Below are positions 27,036 through 34,611 of a DNA stretch of 64,000 bases, one piece after another. A model generated the notes under the pieces. The model had not been told where the DNA came from. It was given only the letters and a program-made list of their open reading frames with translations, and did no database searches. The stretch spans positions 1 to 64,000 of the forward strand of contig NZ_JAAIXY010000025.1 in assembly GCF_010894455.1 (NCBI RefSeq). Direction: 5' to 3'. Position 1 is the first letter of the stretch. Each line of letters opens with the position of its first letter. Both the position numbers and the translations under genes were made by a program. Source of the stretch: Myxococcus eversor. GTDB lineage: Bacteria; Myxococcota; Myxococcia; Myxococcales; Myxococcaceae.

Positions 27036-28106
27036 ATGTGGACTCCTCCCTCCCATCCCGCCTTTCCCCTGCGCGAGAAGCACCCGGCCCAGCAGGGCGA
27101 TGGACGTGGCGGACTTCCTGCCCGGCGCGAGCAGCTCCTCCAGGCCCGCATCAAGGATTTGTCGCTGCGGCTGGCGGGGACGCCGTTGGAGCGGCACATC
27201 GACCAGCTCCACGCGGAGCTGGAGGCGCGAGGCATCTCCTTCAAGCCCCAGTGCTACCTGTCCGACGAGTGGGGCTGTCCCTCCGGCGTGCCCGTCATCG
27301 GCGTGCCGTTCTACCTGGCGGACCCGGACCTGCACTCCATCGAGGCGGAGCTGGGCGGCAGCGTGGAGACGGAGGGGGAGATCCTCATGTACCTGCGCCA
27401 CGAGGCCGGGCACGCCTTCAACTACGCCTACCAGCTCTACGAGACGGAGGAGTGGCGCAAGGTGTTCGGCGACTACTCGCGGCCATACCGGGACGACTAC
27501 AAGGCGCGGCCCTTCTCCCGGCGCTACGTCCACCACATCGCGGGCTGGTACGCGCAGAAGCACCCGGACGAGGACTTCGCGGAGACGTTCGCGGTGTGGC
27601 TCACGCCTGACAGCGACTGGCGCAAGCGCTACCAGGGCTGGGGGGCGCTGCGGAAGCTCCAGTACGTGGAGGAGACGGTGGCGCGGCTGGGCCGCACGCC
27701 GCCGCTCGTGCGGTTGGCGCAGCCGGACCTGACGACGGAGGAGATGGAGGGCACGGTGCTCGACCACTACCGTCAGCGGGAGCTGGACGAGAAGGTGGAC
27801 CTGGAGCTGCGCGACGCGTTCGACCAGTTCCTGGAGGACATCTTCGAGGGGCCCGGCGTGGCGCCCGTGCGCGCGGAGACGCTGGTGCGCGCCGAGCGGC
27901 AGCGGCTCCTGTCGAGCGTGGGCCACTACACGGGCGTCAGCCCGAGCGTGGTGCGCGCGCTGCTGGACCACCTGGGAGACAGGACCGCGTCCCTGGGGCT
28001 CACGCTTCATCCCGATGACAGCCGGGAGGCCGCGCTGCGCATCGCCTCGCTCGTGACGGCGCTGGCGATGAACCACCTCTACACCGACCGCTTCTTCGAG
28101 GAGTGA
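27036..28106 (+). CDS. Putative zinc-binding metallopeptidase (Peptidase_Mx-like)
   Basis: 356 aa from ATG 27036 with AGAAGAGGG just upstream. The zincin motif is His122-Glu-Ala-Gly-His126 in LRHEAGHAFNYAY; a candidate third ligand is the Glu in EDFAETFAVWL some 60 residues later. No signal peptide, so cytoplasmic. The stop overlaps the GTG start of the ATP-grasp gene (GTGA), so the pair is translationally coupled. I recall the fold as a putative zinc metallopeptidase family without a defined substrate. A coupled peptidase and peptide-bond-forming ATP-grasp ligase could trim and extend the same peptide or small molecule. Confidence 0.8.
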   Translation: MWTPPSHPAFPLREKHPAQQGDGRGGLPARREQLLQARIKDLSLRLAGTPLERHIDQLHAELEARGISFKPQCYLSDEWGCPSGVPVIGVPFYLADPDLHSIEAELGGSVETEGEILMYLRHEAGHAFNYAYQLYETEEWRKVFGDYSRPYRDDYKARPFSRRYVHHIAGWYAQKHPDEDFAETFAVWLTPDSDWRKRYQGWGALRKLQYVEETVARLGRTPPLVRLAQPDLTTEEMEGTVLDHYRQRELDEKVDLELRDAFDQFLEDIFEGPGVAPVRAETLVRAERQRLLSSVGHYTGVSPSVVRALLDHLGDRTASLGLTLHPDDSREAALRIASLVTALAMNHLYTDRFFEE

Positions 28107-29137
28107 ACATGGCCCCTGGCCCCTGGCGTATCGCGGTCCTCCATTATCAGCCCAAGGGAGAGCCGCCGGACCCTGTGATGGGGCAGGTGTGCTCGGCGCT
28201 CCAGGAGGGGGGACATGAGACGGTGGCCATCGGCGTGGACGAGAGCGTCTCCGACCTGGTCCGCCAGGTGGGCCGCTGCCGCGCCGACCTGGTCTTCAAC
28301 ATCTGCGAGACATTCGCGGATGACTACCGGCTGGAGGTCAACGTCGCGGCGATGCTGGAGCTGGCGCGCGTGCCCTTCACGGGCTCGGGAACGGCGGGGT
28401 TGTTGCTGGCGCAGGACAAGATCCTCACCAAGCAGTTGCTCCAGTACCACGGGGTGCTCACGCCAAGGTTCGCCACGTTCGACGGGGCTTCGTTGCAGAC
28501 GAGTGGGGACTTGCGCTTCCCGGTGGTGGTGAAGCCGGCGCGCTCGGATGCGTCGTTGGGCCTGGGCGTGGAGAAGGACCTGGAGGGGCTGGCGCGGCGG
28601 GTGCGGAGGATTCGAGAGGAGTTCGGCGACGAGGCGCTCGCGGAGGAGTTCATCGAGGGGCGCGAGTTGTACGTGGGCGTGCTCGGAGACCCCACGCGGC
28701 CGGAAGTCCTGCCGGTGGTGGAGCTGGATTTCGGCAAGAAGTGGAGCCGCAAGCGGATGAAGATCGCCAACCGGGAGGTGAAGTTCGGCCCGGAGACGGC
28801 GGGCAGCCCGAGGCTGGTGTTGCCCACGGACTTGTCGGACGAGTTGCTCGGGCGCATCTCCCGCGCCGCCATCACCGCGTTCCGCGCGCTCAAGCTGAGC
28901 GACTACGCGCGCATTGATTTCAGGGTGTCCAGTGGGACGAAGGACCCGTTCCTGCTGGAGGTGAATCCGAATCCCTACCTGGAGGCGCAGTGCGAGGTGG
29001 CGCTCGGTGCGAGGGAGCGGGGGCTGTCCTATCCGGCGCTCATCCGTCGCATCGCCGACACCGCGATGCAGCGGCAGGTGGCTCCGCGCACGAAGGTGAC
29101 GCCGGTGACGGAGACGCCGTCCGTGTCACAGGGGTGA
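28103..29137 (+). CDS. ATP-grasp ligase, D-Ala-D-Ala ligase-like
   Basis: 344 aa from GTG 28103 (or ATG 28109). The layout matches ATP-grasp carboxylate-amine ligases: an N-terminal domain with ADLVFNICETF, then the ATP lid region (FPVVVKPARSDASLGLGV, EEFIEGRELYVGVLG), and the Mg-binding core (RIDFRVS ... FLLEVNPNPYLE). It should activate a carboxylate as acyl-phosphate and join it to an amine. It is not the housekeeping Ddl: the surrounding genes are not cell-wall genes and it is locked to the metallopeptidase by a four-base overlap. Substrates are unknown. Confidence 0.87.
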   Translation: MNMAPGPWRIAVLHYQPKGEPPDPVMGQVCSALQEGGHETVAIGVDESVSDLVRQVGRCRADLVFNICETFADDYRLEVNVAAMLELARVPFTGSGTAGLLLAQDKILTKQLLQYHGVLTPRFATFDGASLQTSGDLRFPVVVKPARSDASLGLGVEKDLEGLARRVRRIREEFGDEALAEEFIEGRELYVGVLGDPTRPEVLPVVELDFGKKWSRKRMKIANREVKFGPETAGSPRLVLPTDLSDELLGRISRAAITAFRALKLSDYARIDFRVSSGTKDPFLLEVNPNPYLEAQCEVALGARERGLSYPALIRRIADTAMQRQVAPRTKVTPVTETPSVSQG

Positions 29138-29297
29138 GGGGACTCCTGGGCTGCTGCCCATGGTGGATGACGGCAATCGTGATTGGGGCGCACTTTGACT
29201 CCTACTTGCCGGGCTACGCCCAAACTGTAGGGAAGGCCCAGTTGGGCACGGCAAGGTGCTATTGAAGGAGCGTCGGCGCGGCTCGGCCCCTTCTTCG

Positions 29298-30027
29298 ATG
29301 AAAGCAAGTGGAGTGAACTTCCGACTTCGCAGCGCGCTCGGCCAGGTAGTTGCGGTTGCCGGAGTCGTAGCTGGGTGCGCGACCTCTCAGGAGGCGCCTG
29401 CGCCCTACGCTTGGGCGCCTCTGCGCCCACCCGCTGTGCCCGGCACGGGCCTACCCACCCCTGGTCAAGCCGGGGCAGGTTCGCCCCCAACCCCTGCCAC
29501 AGAGCCCGCACAAGCGCGTGTTGCCACCCACCCAGGAGCCGGGGCTTTGGGCCGGAGACGCTCCTCGGGGCTCACAAGAACCGGAGGCGGACCCTTCGCC
29601 GGAGAGGTCCAACGTGAACAGGAAGGGCCCGCCTGCCCCGGTGACGGAGGAGCACCGCCGTTCTGAGTGTGAGCCCAGCCCGGTGCCGCATGCTGGCGAG
29701 GATGATCCGCATGACGAATGCGCCGACACGTTTCCGCCCAACCGTTATCCCGGAATGGACGTACGCGTTGGCGGTGTGAGCTTTGATGCGCTTCAAGTGG
29801 GCGTGCGTGTGTTGTGGGAGATCAAGACCCACCGATTCGACACGTATAATCATTTCATCCGGCGGATGACGGTCCTGGAGCAATTGCCGTTGCTCAAGGT
29901 GGAGCGGGACGTCGCTGAGACATGTGGCTATGGATTCGTCGTTGGGGTGAGCACCCAAGGGCACAAAGACGCGTTGCTCGAACAGGAGCCTACCCTCAAT
30001 ATCGTCGTGACCGGGTGCAAGCGATGA
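29298..30027 (+). pseudogene. DUF6310-like lipoprotein, frame-disrupted
   Basis: From ATG 29298 one frame encodes a lipoprotein signal (LGQVVAVAGVVAGCATSQE, lipobox VAGC). The conserved C-terminal domain (CADTFPPNRYPG, FDALQ, LWEIKTHRFDTYN, CGYGFVVGV) is one frame over, open from about 29371 to the stop at 30027. One indel between about 29371 and 29660 would join them. The N-terminal half is also short and Pro-rich compared with DUF6310 proteins I recall, so part may be deleted. The core E-x-K after a conserved Asp resembles a restriction-nuclease-like active site, which would suit a toxin domain, but that is conjecture. The stop overlaps the DUF5953 start (ATGA). A sequencing error would equally explain the break. 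Confidence 0.6.
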
Positions 30028-30782
30028 CCAAGCAGAGAACCCTCATCCATATCGTCTTCGCGCCTGCGCTCGTGGGCAACGACGGTCGCACGCTCGCAGT
30101 CGTCCACGGAATCGAACGGGCGCACTCAGATGTTCGCTTGGAGTGGAAGCTGTCAGAGGCGGGGCGGCCTATCGCGTTGCCGCAACGTAATGAGTGGCTC
30201 GCTGAGGCGGCGGTGCGCGGAGAGTTCCCACTGCTGTGCAACGGCGACGAGCGTTATCCGGTGACGGTTTATGGATTGCAGACATCCGGGCGTCAATCGC
30301 CGGGCGGCCAGCCGTTGCTCGATATCCACGTGGAGCTGCCGCTAGATGCGGCCAGCATCGAGGCCGCGGCGGATTCGCTGGAAGGCGTTGCGGAAGGCGC
30401 ACGCGCGTTCTGGGGGCGGGTGTTGCCAGACGGAGTGGCGCCGGAGATAGCGAAACAGTTTCGCCACTCGATGGAGCTGCCGCATGTCCCCCCCCGAGGG
30501 CTCCCTGCATTGAACCTTCCCAAGCACCTCCGCTCGCCTGAGATTCCCCATTATCTCGGGTGGCTGAACTACTGGTCGGCGGCCACCGCGGAGGCCATCG
30601 GGTTCCCGGACCCAGCCCGCGACGCAGCGCTCCTCTCTCGGGCGCGGCGCACTGCGACGGGCGGGTGGGTCGTTCGGCTGACAGAGACGCCGCTCGACCT
30701 CGACAACCCCTTACACCTGGAGGCGCTCTTGCACGCCTACGAACGCTTCCCCGAGATTGGCGGGCGCGTGCCCGCGCGCTGA
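30024..30782 (+). CDS. DUF5953 family protein, partner of the DUF6310 gene
   Basis: 252 aa from ATG 30024, overlapping the DUF6310 stop by four bases. No signal peptide, so cytoplasmic. Recognisable family phrases are GNDGRTLAVVHGIERAH, FPLLCNGDERYPVTVYGL, YWSAATAEAIGFPDPARDA and a C-terminal RFPEIGGR. The family appears restricted to myxobacteria as far as I know and is regularly encoded directly after DUF6310 proteins. The effector-then-cytosolic-partner layout suggests an immunity role; this is inference. The frame is intact although the upstream partner is disrupted, as seen with orphan immunity genes. Confidence 0.75.
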   Translation: MTKQRTLIHIVFAPALVGNDGRTLAVVHGIERAHSDVRLEWKLSEAGRPIALPQRNEWLAEAAVRGEFPLLCNGDERYPVTVYGLQTSGRQSPGGQPLLDIHVELPLDAASIEAAADSLEGVAEGARAFWGRVLPDGVAPEIAKQFRHSMELPHVPPRGLPALNLPKHLRSPEIPHYLGWLNYWSAATAEAIGFPDPARDAALLSRARRTATGGWVVRLTETPLDLDNPLHLEALLHAYERFPEIGGRVPAR

Positions 30783-30898
30783 GTTCGAAGCATCAGCGAG
30801 TGAGCGGGAATCGCGGGGGACTCAAGGTCGTTGAAGCCAGAGGGGCGAGGCGCTATAGACCTCGCCGTCCGCGGGACCCAGGGTGGGTTTCCGCGGGC

Positions 30899-30939
30899 CC
30901 GGACGAGGTGCGCCGTACCCGGTCACGACAAGACGACGC
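30899..30939 (+). ncRNA. Guanidine-III (ykkC-III) riboswitch
   Basis: A 41-nt stretch matches, almost base for base, the guanidine-III aptamer I recall from Thermobifida fusca: CCGG (30899-30902), then ACGAGGTGCGCCGTAC, CCGG (30919-30922) closing the stem, then TCACGACAAGACGACGC. The loop GCGCCGT can pair with the trailing ACGACGC as the diagnostic pseudoknot, with one C-A mismatch. Seven bases on lies AGGAG (30947-30951), the ribosome site of the SMR exporter gene, so control of translation start is likely: guanidinium binding should free the site. Confidence 0.88.
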
Positions 30940-30960
30940 TCATCTCAGGAGTCGTACGTC

Positions 30961-31287
30961 ATGGCGTGGATCATTCTCGTCATCGCGGGGCTGCTCGAGG
31001 TGTGCTGGGCCATTGGCCTCAAGTACACCGAGGGCTTCACCCGTCTTGTCCCCAGCGTCCTCACGGGCGTGGCCATCGTCGCCAGCATGTTCCTGCTGTC
31101 CACTGCCGCGAAGACGTTGCCCATCGGCACGGCCTACGCGGTGTGGGTGGGCATCGGAGCGCTCGGCGCGGCGGTGCTGGGCGTGGTGCTCTTCCATGAG
31201 CCCATCTCCCCGCTGCGCATCGTCTTCCTCGCCATGCTGCTGGTCGCCATCATCGGCCTGAAGGCCACCAGCGGCGCGGGGCACTGA
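30961..31287 (+). CDS. gdx: SMR-family guanidinium exporter (Gdx/SugE type)
   Basis: 108 aa with four hydrophobic helices. Glu13 in AGLLEVCWAIGLKYTEGFTRL is the proton/substrate-binding glutamate, and the WAIGLKYTEGFTR stretch is the Gdx/SugE signature rather than the EmrE one. Other marks are LSTAAKTLPIGTAYAVWVGIG and VLFHEPIS. It works as an antiparallel dimer exporting guanidinium in exchange for protons. The riboswitch at 30899-30939 strongly supports guanidinium as substrate. ATG 30961 has AGGAG nine bases upstream. It converges on the barrel gene; a short inverted repeat (31281-31296) spans the stop region. Confidence 0.95.
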   Translation: MAWIILVIAGLLEVCWAIGLKYTEGFTRLVPSVLTGVAIVASMFLLSTAAKTLPIGTAYAVWVGIGALGAAVLGVVLFHEPISPLRIVFLAMLLVAIIGLKATSGAGH

Positions 31288-31296
31288 GGGCAGTGC

Positions 31297-32358
31297 TCAC
31301 CAGATATAGCGGAGGATGATCTCTCCGTAGCTCAGGGACGGCTCGCCGGATTCGAGCTCCCGTCCCCGTGAACCCAGGCCTGGGCGCGGCTCACCGTTGA
31401 AGGTCCTCACCGCGCCGAGGCCGAGCTGGAGGTTGGGGCGGCCGGAGTAGTAGATGCCCAGCGCCGCCGTGCTGTCCTTCAGCGTCCGGTTGTCCTGGTC
31501 CACCCGTTCCTGGAACCCCGTGCGGAAGACGTACTCGCCCATCACCGCCAGCGGCACCGCCGTCACCGGGTAGATGTCCAATGTCGCGGCGACCGACAGG
31601 AAGACCCGGAGCGACTTCGTCTTCTGCTCGAACCGGTCTCCCAGGACGCTGTCGAAGGGGCGGCGCGTCTGCCACGCGTATTCCGCCGCCCCCGAGGCCT
31701 GGATCGAGAACATCTTGCCGAAGGACTGCGCCACGTAGAGCCCACCGTGGGCGCTGGACTCCTTCCGGGGCACGAAGAGGAACTGGCCCAGGTCCCCATC
31801 GATGATGTTCCCCACCGTCACCTGGGGCGTGCCGACGATGGCGTTGACCAGCGGGAGCAGGGTGATCTCCCGCCCCCGGTTGTAGCCATAGTGCGCTCGG
31901 AACGAGAGCTGCGTGCCGCTCGTGTCGCTGCGAAAGATTCTCACCACGCCCCCCAACTGTCCGAGGAGGTCCGCGGTGGCGCCCGAGGCCAGCAACCCAT
32001 CCGCGTTGGTGCCGGTGATGATCTCCGCCCTGGCGTAGCCCGTGAAACCGAGCCAGTCGGTGATGCCCAGGCTCAGGTCCAGCGTCTGCTGGACGCCAGT
32101 GAGCAGGACGTCCAGCGGCTCCAAATCGTTCACCGGGACGTTCGGGACGTCATAGCGCGCGAGGCCTTCCCGGATGCCGACGTTGGTGGTGACGAACGCG
32201 CTCTGCTGGAGGATGGGAAACAGGAACGTGTGCCCCTTGAGCTGGCGGGAGCGCGCGCCGCACGGCTGCGTGCACGCCTCGCCCTCCTTGGACTCGGCCA
32301 GCGCGGGGCTCGCGAGGAGGCTCAACAACACACCCAGACTCAAGATGGTGGTCTTCAT
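31297..32358 (-). CDS. Outer-membrane beta-barrel protein, hypothetical
   Basis: 353 aa from ATG 32358, chosen because it puts the signal peptide (MKTTILSLGVLLSLLASPALAES) at the N-terminus; a GTG at 32385 is the alternative. Two Cys follow soon after cleavage (EACTQPCGAR). The remainder is a run of amphipathic strands (DLSLGITDWLGFTGYARAE, TQLSFRAHYGYNRG, AALGIYYSGRPNLQLGLGAV) ending in LSYGEIILRYIW with a terminal aromatic, as expected of an outer-membrane barrel. No specific family recognised. Divergent from the amidohydrolase gene across 198 bp. Confidence 0.75.
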   Translation of the reverse strand: MKTTILSLGVLLSLLASPALAESKEGEACTQPCGARSRQLKGHTFLFPILQQSAFVTTNVGIREGLARYDVPNVPVNDLEPLDVLLTGVQQTLDLSLGITDWLGFTGYARAEIITGTNADGLLASGATADLLGQLGGVVRIFRSDTSGTQLSFRAHYGYNRGREITLLPLVNAIVGTPQVTVGNIIDGDLGQFLFVPRKESSAHGGLYVAQSFGKMFSIQASGAAEYAWQTRRPFDSVLGDRFEQKTKSLRVFLSVAATLDIYPVTAVPLAVMGEYVFRTGFQERVDQDNRTLKDSTAALGIYYSGRPNLQLGLGAVRTFNGEPRPGLGSRGRELESGEPSLSYGEIILRYIW

Positions 32359-32556
32359 CTGGGGCAACGTGGGGAACTCAGCCACTCGCGACCATTGCCC
32401 CCGCGCGCGCGGTGAGCGTCGCGGCGAGGACAGCGAAGCGGCGCACGCACGCAGGCCCGTTGGTCCACGGACATTGGTGTCATGACGCCGCCATCAGCGC
32501 CCTCCCGTTGGCCGGGAGAGGGACATCTTCCCCGCCGCTATCGGGGAGGATGTGGA

Positions 32557-33915
32557 ATGGAAGTATCAGAGACCTTGCAACGGACCGAGCCCACGCACGC
32601 CTGGCGTCCCAATCTGACGCTCGCACACGAGCAGCTCGCTCCGAGGTTGGAGGCGTTCTATCGGGATCTGCACGCGCACCCCGAGCTGTCCATGCAGGAG
32701 CAACAGACCGCGGCCAAGGTGGCGAAGTGGTTGGAGCGCAGCGGCTTCGAAGTGACGACTGGAGTCGGCGAACACGGCGTCGTCGGGGTGCTGAAGAACG
32801 GCCCCGGTCCCACCGTGCTGCTGCGCGCGGACATGGACGCGCTGCCCGTGGAGGAGAAGACCGGCCGCCCCGACGCGAGCCACGTGCGCGTGAAGGACGC
32901 TCACGGCGGGACGGTGCCGGTGATGCACGCGTGCGGACATGACGTCCACATCACCTGCCTGATGGGCGTGGCGGAGCTGCTGGCCCACTCGCGCCACCAC
33001 TGGCGCGGCACGCTGATGATGGTGGCCCAGCCCGCGGAGGAGACGCTTCAGGGCGCGCGGGCCATGCTGAAGGACGGGCTCTATGAGCGCTTCGGCAAGC
33101 CCGACGTGGCGCTCGCCCAGCATGTGGCTCCGCTGGAGGTCGGACTCGTGGGGCACCATCCCGGTGCCAACATGATGGCCTCCGCCAGCGTGCGCGTGCG
33201 CATCTTCGGCAAAGGCGGGCACGGCTCGCAGCCCCACACCGCGGTGGACCCCGTCGTCATCGCCGCGTATCTGGTGACACGGCTGCAGACCATCGTCTCT
33301 CGCGAGGTGGACGTCACGCGCGGCGGCGCGGTGATCACCGTGGGCAGCATCCACGCGGGCTCCCGCTCCAATGTCATCCCCGACGAGGCGGTGCTGGAGC
33401 TGTCGGTGCGCACCCCGACGGATGCCCTCCAGAAGCAGTTGCTCGAGGCCATCACCCGCATGGCGAAAGCAGAGTGTGAAGCGGGGCGCTCACCCAAGCC
33501 GCCCGACATCGAGGTGCTGAACCACACACGGGTGATGGTGAACGACGACTCCTACTTCACCCGGGTCCGTGCCGCGCACGAGGCCTGGTTCGGCGCCGAG
33601 CGCATCATCGACACGGGCCTGGCCAGCGGCAGCGAGGACTTTCCCTTCTTCGACGGGCGCACGTCCGCCGAGGACTCGCGGGCCGAGGTGCCGCTCGTCT
33701 ACTGGTTCTTCGGGGGCACATCTCACGAAGCGTGGAAGCGGGCGTCGGGCAAGACGCTCTGGGACAAGTTCCAGGGCCTGCCGTCGAACCACTCGCCGTA
33801 CTTCGACCCCTCGGTCGACTGCCTGCGCTTCGGCTGCGAGACGCTGCTGCTCGCCGCCCTGGCGTGCCTGGACGAAGAGCCTGGCAAGGAGTCGAAGCCC
33901 GCGGGGCTGCACTGA
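32557..33915 (+). CDS. M20 family amidohydrolase (hippurate/IAA-amino-acid hydrolase type)
   Basis: 452 aa from ATG 32557, with GGAGGA in the preceding dozen bases. M20D marks: LHAHPELSMQE, LRADMDALPVEE, MHACGHDVH with the metal-binding Cys-Gly-His-Asp, and PAEET. The Gly-rich dimerisation domain begins near GKGGHGSQPH, and the final metal-His region is GLASGSEDFPFF plus SNHSPYFD. It cleaves N-acylated amino acids or related amides. No signal peptide. An insertion around residues 375-395 (DGRTSAEDSRAEV) separates two active-site elements. It stands alone in its transcription unit. Confidence 0.93.
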   Translation: MEVSETLQRTEPTHAWRPNLTLAHEQLAPRLEAFYRDLHAHPELSMQEQQTAAKVAKWLERSGFEVTTGVGEHGVVGVLKNGPGPTVLLRADMDALPVEEKTGRPDASHVRVKDAHGGTVPVMHACGHDVHITCLMGVAELLAHSRHHWRGTLMMVAQPAEETLQGARAMLKDGLYERFGKPDVALAQHVAPLEVGLVGHHPGANMMASASVRVRIFGKGGHGSQPHTAVDPVVIAAYLVTRLQTIVSREVDVTRGGAVITVGSIHAGSRSNVIPDEAVLELSVRTPTDALQKQLLEAITRMAKAECEAGRSPKPPDIEVLNHTRVMVNDDSYFTRVRAAHEAWFGAERIIDTGLASGSEDFPFFDGRTSAEDSRAEVPLVYWFFGGTSHEAWKRASGKTLWDKFQGLPSNHSPYFDPSVDCLRFGCETLLLAALACLDEEPGKESKPAGLH

Positions 33916-34030
33916 AAAGAGAAGGGGGGGCCGGCTGACGTTTCTACAGGGACGCAAGCAGTCCCGGCGCCAACCGTCCGGTTTTCTTCAAAGGGGTGGT
34001 GGCGCGCGGCCTGCAGTAGGCCACCACCCC

Positions 34031-34330
34031 ATGAGGTCCCAGAGGAACACCCATCGACCCTGCACCGTGGAGATCTCCGCGGCGGCCTGGAACCAGGTCG
34101 CCCGGCTCTCCCAGGAATGCTACCGCGCCATCCAGGCCCGGCTGGAATGCGTGGCCTCGCTGGGCGCGACGACCCAGGCAAAGCCCGCCACCTTCCAGGT
34201 AGAGGACCTGAGGGTCCACTACGTCGTCGACGCGCGGCGCCGGCTCGTCACGCTGCTGGAGATCACCCGCGAGCGCGGGGCCACCACGAAGGGCGCCTCG
34301 CGCCCGACGACGACGCGGGCCCCGGGCTGA
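34031..34330 (+). CDS. Small RelE/ParE-like protein, hypothetical
   Basis: 99 aa from ATG 34031. The pattern CTVEISAAAWNQVARL, then a helix with QARLECVASL, then FQVEDLRVHYVVDARRRLVTLLEI resembles the RelE/ParE toxin fold (beta-helix-helix-beta-beta-beta with a YxVD strand and an Arg-rich turn). The last ~15 residues are a disordered Thr/Arg tail. No antitoxin gene is adjacent on either side, and the catalytic residues of RelE are not evident, so it may be a degenerate or housekeeping member. The protein could also be an unrelated small protein. Confidence 0.5.
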   Translation: MRSQRNTHRPCTVEISAAAWNQVARLSQECYRAIQARLECVASLGATTQAKPATFQVEDLRVHYVVDARRRLVTLLEITRERGATTKGASRPTTTRAPG

Positions 34331-34611
34331 AGGGCCCCGTTGCTCACGCGGCGGCGCGCGGCCCTGCTCCACCAGCGCCTCCGTCACATGTGACGGGTCT
34401 CCTTGGCCGGCCATGGTTCAAGGGTGATGACGCGGTAGTTTTCTGACAACTCACGCACCCGGCGCTCCCTCGTGAAAAGAGAGGAATTGGGGTGCGGACG
34501 GACCCTTGCTTCAAAGTGTGTCGTCATGAGTTCGTCTGTGGGGTTGCGGCTTTTCCTGTCACGTGTCCAGAATGGCCGCGCCGCGTTCGCCCTGCATTCC
34601 CTCGTGCTCGG

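Noticed and set aside
29242-29260. Sigma-54-like promoter (GGCAC ... TGCT) before the DUF6310 gene
   Set aside because: The GG-to-GC spacing is one base too long for sigma-54, which tolerates little variation.
31281-31296. Hairpin GCACTG-AGGG-CAGTGC between convergent gdx and barrel genes
   Set aside because: Only six pairs and no T-run on either strand, and it overlaps a stop codon; not called a terminator.
32412-32942. Plus-strand frame overlapping the start of the M20 amidohydrolase
   Set aside because: It is a second-frame shadow with Arg/Gly-rich sequence and no motif.
34381-34396. 16-bp perfect palindrome CCGTCACATGTGACGG upstream of the chemoreceptor, CRP-like
   Set aside because: The TCACA/TGTGA halves abut without the 6-bp spacer of a CRP site and are in inverted order; one such palindrome is expected by chance in a window this size.
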